This document shows, in pieces, positions 7,986 through 12,559 of a stretch of DNA of 12,559 nt (position 1 is the first letter of the stretch; each line of letters opens with the position of its first letter). A model generated the notes under the pieces. It had not been told where the DNA came from. It saw only the letters and a program-made list of their open reading frames with translations, and did no database searches. This DNA comes from Candidatus Firestoneibacteriota bacterium (GTDB taxonomy: Bacteria; Oederibacteriota; JAAXVQ01; JAUVAV01): NCBI GenBank assembly GCA_030635415.1, contig DAOVYW010000047.1, positions 1 to 12,559 on the forward strand. Direction: 5' to 3'. The position numbers were made by a program, and so were the translations under genes.

Positions 7986-10900
7986 CTAAGCTGCATGCTC
8001 TATTGAATACCGCGGTGGCCGGGGCTTGAGCATATTCCGGAATTCTTCTTTAAATATTACCTTATCACGCAGCTTTTCCCACAATAATCCCATCCGGCTG
8101 GGACGGTTTATCAATATAGCCGGCATGACCAGGCTGCCAGGTTGGCCGTTGGCCCAGCTTCCGATAGTAATCATGGGTACTGATTTTACAACTTGGAATA
8201 ATTCCGAGCAGAATCGGGCTTCAACCTCAATATTAGGTGAGGTTCCCATGATATTAAATATGGACTCAACAAATTTCCATTGGTTTTTAGCATTCGGCCG
8301 ATCTGCCATCTTCATATAATTTGACTGAACCTCAGAACCGGGTCGTAAGAATTCTTGTGCTATGCGTGAAGATTGAATCAATGGGGGTGAAATGTTTCCG
8401 ATTTCCCGGGCCAGGTTAATACGGTTATCGCGTTCATAATCTCTGCTACGCAGCTCTATTATCTCAATTACCAGGTTTTTGGCCCAGGTTTCACACAGGT
8501 CAGCCAGGTAATTCATGATCCGGCTCTTCCCAGCCGGCTGGGGCTGCTGCAATAAGGCAGGGTCAAAAGCCAGGGTATGCGCCGCATCTTCCTGAGTGAA
8601 ATATCTTCCCGTGATAAAATCTGTCAATCTCTGACTCAGTCCTGCTTCCCCGGACAATTCCCGGACATTGACCTCAGGCAGTTTTTTGCCCTGCGCTGCC
8701 ACCTCATCAGGAAAACGTTTTAGCATCTGGAGCTCTATCCAAGCCTGATCCAGCGGATTATAGGACCGCGCCCCCCAGACCAAAGGTATTTGCAGCGCCA
8801 AAATTCCCAGTGCCAGGACGGACATGAAAAGGATATGGGTAGGACGGAACTGCTGATAAATACGGAAGGTCTGTTCAAAGAAACTCTCACCCGGTTCAAT
8901 CCCCGGGGGTAAAATCCGGTAGGCCGGAGACTTGCCGGGTGCAATACGCTGCGATACCTCCGGTTTTAAGCCGGCCTGCGCTATGAGTTCATTATTGGAA
9001 TAACCTGTAACTTTCCAAACGATCTTAACCGCTTGATCATGCTTTATTCCCGCGCTTTCCAGGGCTTCGTGCAATTGGATAGCCGCGAATACGTCATCAC
9101 TAACCCGTTTGAATACTGATTCGGTATTGTAAATTATTCCCTTGAAATGAAATACGCCCAGACGTTCCATATCCGGATCAGTAATCTCTCTCTGCTTGGG
9201 GCGAGCGAGGATTTGAATGGAAATACCTGGATCAATACTTTGGAGAGCGGTTAGAATTCCAGTTTGCTTCGCATATGTTTTTTTAGCCTGGGTTAAATAC
9301 GCAGAGAGTTTCTGCCTAATCGGAGGGGCTCGGGCCGGGTCCAACGCTCGCAATGCGAGGGCTTCTACCTGCTGCTGTTCCAGTATTTTATTGAGGCCGG
9401 CTTGCAGTTTATCTCCAAAGTATTCCGCCAATACCGCAATGGCCTGACCCGGCTGGAACATGACACTCCCGGCGGTTAATACATTGCCCGCCATCCTATC
9501 CAGCAGTAATTCCCCTTCTTCGCCCAGGAGCGCGCCGGCCTTTAGATCCATCTCTATTTCAGCGGCATGCGACTTTTGCACGAGCTCAAGTTTTATTTCC
9601 TTTATGGAATTCATTATTTCGTCTTGCCCGTATTTTTCTTGGAGAACCTGCCGAAGATTTTCTTTTTTAAGGTTTTTTCTTAACCAGCTGTCATAAAAGG
9701 CTATCTCCTTTTCCACCTGCCGGTCAAGTTTGAGAAGTTTAAAATAGGTCCGTAAAATCCCCTCGATTTCCCCTTTTTCAATGAGCGATTCAAAATCGTT
9801 TAATAGCGTTCCTCTGAGATTGATGATCACGGCCGGGGGCAAAGTCCTGTCAGAAAGCTTATCCTGGATTAAACGCGTGAATTGCTGAAACAGTTCAGTG
9901 ACAGCTTTAATGGCCGGTTCCTCCTCAAAACTCGTTGCCAGACCCAATTTCCTCAGAATCGCGGCCCGTTCTTTTTTATGGGTTTGTAGCTGGGTGATCA
10001 GTTGCTGGAGTGACATTTCCAATTCCGGCAAATAAAGATTAAAACTGAGGGCCATCCAGTTTTCATCATTGATTTGATTTAAGGCGGCGTAATCGCCGGC
10101 ATTAATTTTCCCGGCAATCGATTGCGCGGAAGGATTTTCAGGAAAAGTAAAAGCTTCATCTAATCCTGCTTTGAAATACCGTCCCTCAACCTGAGCTTTG
10201 CCATGCAAAAACAAGAGGCTAAAATATTTCAGATGATTCAAAAGGGATTGCTGCTCCAGCTTCAGCGCCTTCGATTCTTCTAAATCCGGAAAGTTAAACA
10301 CCATACCCTGGTTTTGCAACTCAGCAAAATAATCAACCAAGCTTTTGGGCACAGAACCAAAATGCAGCTTACGGCGCTGCGCTTCCATCGCCGGATGGAA
10401 AGCCCGCAGCAATTCCTGCCAATTAGCGTCGTTCCGCAAATATTGCTCTTTAAACTCATCCCAAAATTCATCGCTGGCTTCGGTTTTTTCATCGTATTTC
10501 CCTGATTTTAATAATTCGGCGTCATGCTTAATTTTTTCCGAGAGCGGCGGGCCGTTCCAGGGGGAGGCCATTAAATATTTTTCATGGCTCTCAGGTAAAT
10601 CCGGCAAGGCCAATTTGCCCTGGTGGTATAATTCAGCCGCGGTGTTCAAAAGCAGCACGGCTATTCTCCGGTTATATCGTTGGGGGAATTTTATTCTTTT
10701 TCGTGACCGGACTACCGGCTCTTTGATGCTGGACGTAAAATCCAAATTAAGACCCAAAGCTTTCAGAGTAGTTAATACCCAGTCCGGAACCAAGCTTACG
10801 GTTTTCCCGGAAATGTCTTGCACATTCAACTCATCAGCCGTGGTCCGGACCACCAAATTCGAACTGAGGCGCGACCGGATTCCATTTTCATCAGCAAGAT

Positions 10901-12559
10901 TCATCATGATATCCAGAACTTTTTCACCATTCCAAGTCACGGCATAGTCAGAAATGGCTCCGATTTGGATCATGGCCTGGTAATGCAAATATTTACTCTC
11001 AATGTTTAGCCCGGCCCGGTTGCTGTCATTAATATTCTTAATCCGGCGAATCTCAGTGCCTTTAAATTCACCTTTCGGGTCGGCATACTCTTTCATCCAT
11101 TCCAAATGGATATCCTCGAGTATTTCCCGCTTCGCTTCATTATAGACTGGCTTCAATAAGACTTCATAAACCTTTCCTTCGTATCCGGTACGTACAAATA
11201 TTTCGTCGCCATCGTTAAACACCGTAAAAAATCCCTGCCCGAACATGCCGCCGGTTTGTTTCTTCATTTTCTCTTTGTATTTATCGACAATCGCCTCGGC
11301 AATTTCCGAATCATCTCCCAGCTCGGAGATAATGCTCTTGAGCTTCCGCAATAAATCTTTATCCTGATGATATTTTTCCTCAAAACAATGCTTCCGGATC
11401 TCTGCGGCTATTTTCGCGGATTCCGCCTCCGGATTTTCTTCCAAAACAGCCAGCACATCATCCTGCAGCGTATTGTCCGTTGCCTCCGGAGTTAATAATT
11501 TTTTCAATATTTTATCCAAAGGCATTCCTACCGGGTCAAAGACGCTGAAAATCCATTTCCCTCGGTTGATATAGCTCCGGATTTCAATCTTCCCGGAGGC
11601 CTTCCCTAATCCACCCAGCAGCCTTCGCAGCGCGTTACGGGAATTTTGCACCAACTCCCTGATCCAGACCGCTGAAGCCTTGTCCTGATTATTCACCGCA
11701 CCGGTAATATCCTTGGTACTGTATTCAGTTTCCGAGGGCAAGCGCGAATATTTTTGCTTAATAAATTCCAGGCCCTTTTGTTTAATCTCCTCGCCGCTGA
11801 ATTTCTTGGTCAGGTATATCATTTTCGCCAGACTATCTCCTTGGCCGCTTAAAACCACCCGCGGCTCCCAGGATATTTCCCCTGACGCCTCTTCCTTTAG
11901 AGCATTTTCAGTCCCTTCCTGTAAAACTCCCAAAGCAAACTCCAAAGCATGCGGCAGATCCTTCCAGATTTCCCGGGGACGAACCAAAAACCGCACTCCC
12001 CGAACCGGCCCGGCCTCGCCCTTGACCTCGATTTTCCGCATCAATTGCACCCCTAGGGCCGTGGCCAGATCTGAATAATTATCCGTCTCCCAAATATCCA
12101 GATAGCGGTTTGCAATTTCATTGGCATTATCGGAACCGGTAAAATAAATCTGGCTTATTGGTTCCAGGCTTTCGCGGAGATGGTTCTGGTTAGCCGCGTC
12201 GTCATTCTCATCCAAGGCGCGCTTGACGATCTTTTCGCAACGCTCGATAACCCTTTGGTCGATTCTTTCTTCATAATAGTCTATCCAGTGATTCATATAT
12301 AAAAAGGCTATTGACCAGCGCGGGATTCTGCCCAGGCGCATTTTTAGCTCATCCCGGGCTTTTTGATCCATTTTGGCCAGATAGGGCTTATCGGCTTTTA
12401 GTTTCCGGCCATTCTGATTTTTCTGTTTTCTTTTCCATCGGGGGAAAGTAAAGAGCGGCACCGGCTGGCCATTCACCTTGAATTCCCCGGCCTTTTTCCA
12501 GCCGTAAACATCTTCCGCTATTTTAATTGGCAGGCCGTTTTCCCGGATCACTTCGGGAA
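7986..12559 (-). CDS. Giant protein with Hsp90-like GHKL ATPase module; family not recognised; 5' partial
   Basis: The frame is open through the right edge. The first possible start, a GTG at 12551, has sense codons before it, so the N-terminus is probably missing. Numbered from that GTG, 1,521 residues are visible. Residues 1-285 are charged, mostly helical and unrecognised. About 290-510 form a Bergerat-fold ATP site: an N-box RELVQNSRNA (Glu299 as presumed general base, Asn303 for Mg), a shortened G1 box DPVGM (Asp339, Gly342), a G2 box GGMFGQGFFTVF (434-445) very like GQFGVGFYS of Hsp90, and a GTE motif (498-500) matching the conserved GT near the end of the fold. The lid between G1 and G2 is about 90 residues, roughly twice that of Hsp90. 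Residues 510-1230 are helix-rich with no domain I can name, and include HEALE at 1161-1165. Residues 1237-1262 are a strongly hydrophobic segment ending in VWGA. The last 260 residues are unrecognised. An energy-driven conformational role (chaperone- or MutL-like) is inferred; the substrate is unknown. Confidence 0.75.
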   Translation of the reverse strand, partial: PEVIRENGLPIKIAEDVYGWKKAGEFKVNGQPVPLFTFPRWKRKQKNQNGRKLKADKPYLAKMDQKARDELKMRLGRIPRWSIAFLYMNHWIDYYEERIDQRVIERCEKIVKRALDENDDAANQNHLRESLEPISQIYFTGSDNANEIANRYLDIWETDNYSDLATALGVQLMRKIEVKGEAGPVRGVRFLVRPREIWKDLPHALEFALGVLQEGTENALKEEASGEISWEPRVVLSGQGDSLAKMIYLTKKFSGEEIKQKGLEFIKQKYSRLPSETEYSTKDITGAVNNQDKASAVWIRELVQNSRNALRRLLGGLGKASGKIEIRSYINRGKWIFSVFDPVGMPLDKILKKLLTPEATDNTLQDDVLAVLEENPEAESAKIAAEIRKHCFEEKYHQDKDLLRKLKSIISELGDDSEIAEAIVDKYKEKMKKQTGGMFGQGFFTVFNDGDEIFVRTGYEGKVYEVLLKPVYNEAKREILEDIHLEWMKEYADPKGEFKGTEIRRIKNINDSNRAGLNIESKYLHYQAMIQIGAISDYAVTWNGEKVLDIMMNLADENGIRSRLSSNLVVRTTADELNVQDISGKTVSLVPDWVLTTLKALGLNLDFTSSIKEPVVRSRKRIKFPQRYNRRIAVLLLNTAAELYHQGKLALPDLPESHEKYLMASPWNGPPLSEKIKHDAELLKSGKYDEKTEASDEFWDEFKEQYLRNDANWQELLRAFHPAMEAQRRKLHFGSVPKSLVDYFAELQNQGMVFNFPDLEESKALKLEQQSLLNHLKYFSLLFLHGKAQVEGRYFKAGLDEAFTFPENPSAQSIAGKINAGDYAALNQINDENWMALSFNLYLPELEMSLQQLITQLQTHKKERAAILRKLGLATSFEEEPAIKAVTELFQQFTRLIQDKLSDRTLPPAVIINLRGTLLNDFESLIEKGEIEGILRTYFKLLKLDRQVEKEIAFYDSWLRKNLKKENLRQVLQEKYGQDEIMNSIKEIKLELVQKSHAAEIEMDLKAGALLGEEGELLLDRMAGNVLTAGSVMFQPGQAIAVLAEYFGDKLQAGLNKILEQQQVEALALRALDPARAPPIRQKLSAYLTQAKKTYAKQTGILTALQSIDPGISIQILARPKQREITDPDMERLGVFHFKGIIYNTESVFKRVSDDVFAAIQLHEALESAGIKHDQAVKIVWKVTGYSNNELIAQAGLKPEVSQRIAPGKSPAYRILPPGIEPGESFFEQTFRIYQQFRPTHILFMSVLALGILALQIPLVWGARSYNPLDQAWIELQMLKRFPDEVAAQGKKLPEVNVRELSGEAGLSQRLTDFITGRYFTQEDAAHTLAFDPALLQQPQPAGKSRIMNYLADLCETWAKNLVIEIIELRSRDYERDNRINLAREIGNISPPLIQSSRIAQEFLRPGSEVQSNYMKMADRPNAKNQWKFVESIFNIMGTSPNIEVEARFCSELFQVVKSVPMITIGSWANGQPGSLVMPAILINRPSRMGLLWEKLRDKVIFKEEFRNMLKPRPPRYSIEHAA

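Noticed and set aside
7986..8010. Repeated GAGCATG around the giant gene's stop as a possible attachment site
   Set aside because: The two copies are only 7 bases long, one of them inside the gene's last codons, with no integrase or tRNA nearby.
10345..10947. 200-codon plus-strand open frame opposite the giant gene
   Set aside because: The minus strand here is the continuous giant protein. The plus-strand product is Ser/Phe/Arg-rich, has no recognisable motif and no good ribosome binding site, as expected for a shadow frame.
11713..12078. 121-codon plus-strand open frame opposite the giant gene's N-terminal part
   Set aside because: It is a shadow of the minus-strand coding sequence with no independent support.
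600..12559. Very frequent CCGG and GCCGGC tetramers and hexamers as a possible regulatory or restriction signal
   Set aside because: They are spread through coding sequence in frames giving Pro, Arg and Gly codons, so codon preference explains them. No ordered spacing was seen.

Overview
This looks like a metagenome-derived bacterial contig. It holds three long minus-strand genes and, at the left edge, a plus-strand gene fragment that does not belong with them. No rRNA, tRNA, CRISPR array, transposase or phage gene was seen. The main part (about 597 to 12559) has moderate GC, very large reading frames, frequent CCG/CGG codons and an alpha-2-macroglobulin/PbpC pair, as in diderm (Gram-negative-type) bacteria. 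Very large, poorly characterised multidomain proteins fit a lineage such as Omnitrophota or the wider PVC group. That placement is an inference from style, not from a marker gene.

Layout, left to right. (1) 1 to about 595, plus strand: an internal piece of RecG helicase, visibly more GC-rich and alphaproteobacterial in wording. It is cut off a few residues after its Walker A motif. (2) About 591 to 1502, minus strand: the N-terminal part of a penicillin-binding protein 1C, with a complete GT51 transglycosylase domain. It is lost just where the transpeptidase domain should begin. Both genes break at the same roughly 10 bases, so this is either a chimeric assembly join or a real recombination point. 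(3) 1577 to 7810, minus strand: a giant bacterial alpha-2-macroglobulin with an intact CAEQ thioester. Instead of the usual lipoprotein signal it has about nine membrane segments at its N-terminus. (4) 7811 to 7985: an intergenic region with a good sigma-70-type promoter reading into the macroglobulin gene. (5) 7986 to 12559, minus strand: more than 1,520 residues of an unrecognised protein with a GHKL (Hsp90/MutL-type) ATPase module near its N-terminus and a single membrane or signal-like segment near residue 1250. Its 5' end lies beyond the window.

How the genes fit together. The macroglobulin and pbpC form the conserved envelope pair known from E. coli (yfhM-pbpC). The macroglobulin is thought to trap attacking proteases covalently in the periplasm, while PbpC makes or repairs peptidoglycan glycan strands. 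The promoter at 7900-7927 suggests the pair forms its own transcription unit. The giant GHKL protein upstream is on the same strand but probably ends its own unit. It is the least explained part of the window, together with the polytopic membrane domain of the macroglobulin.
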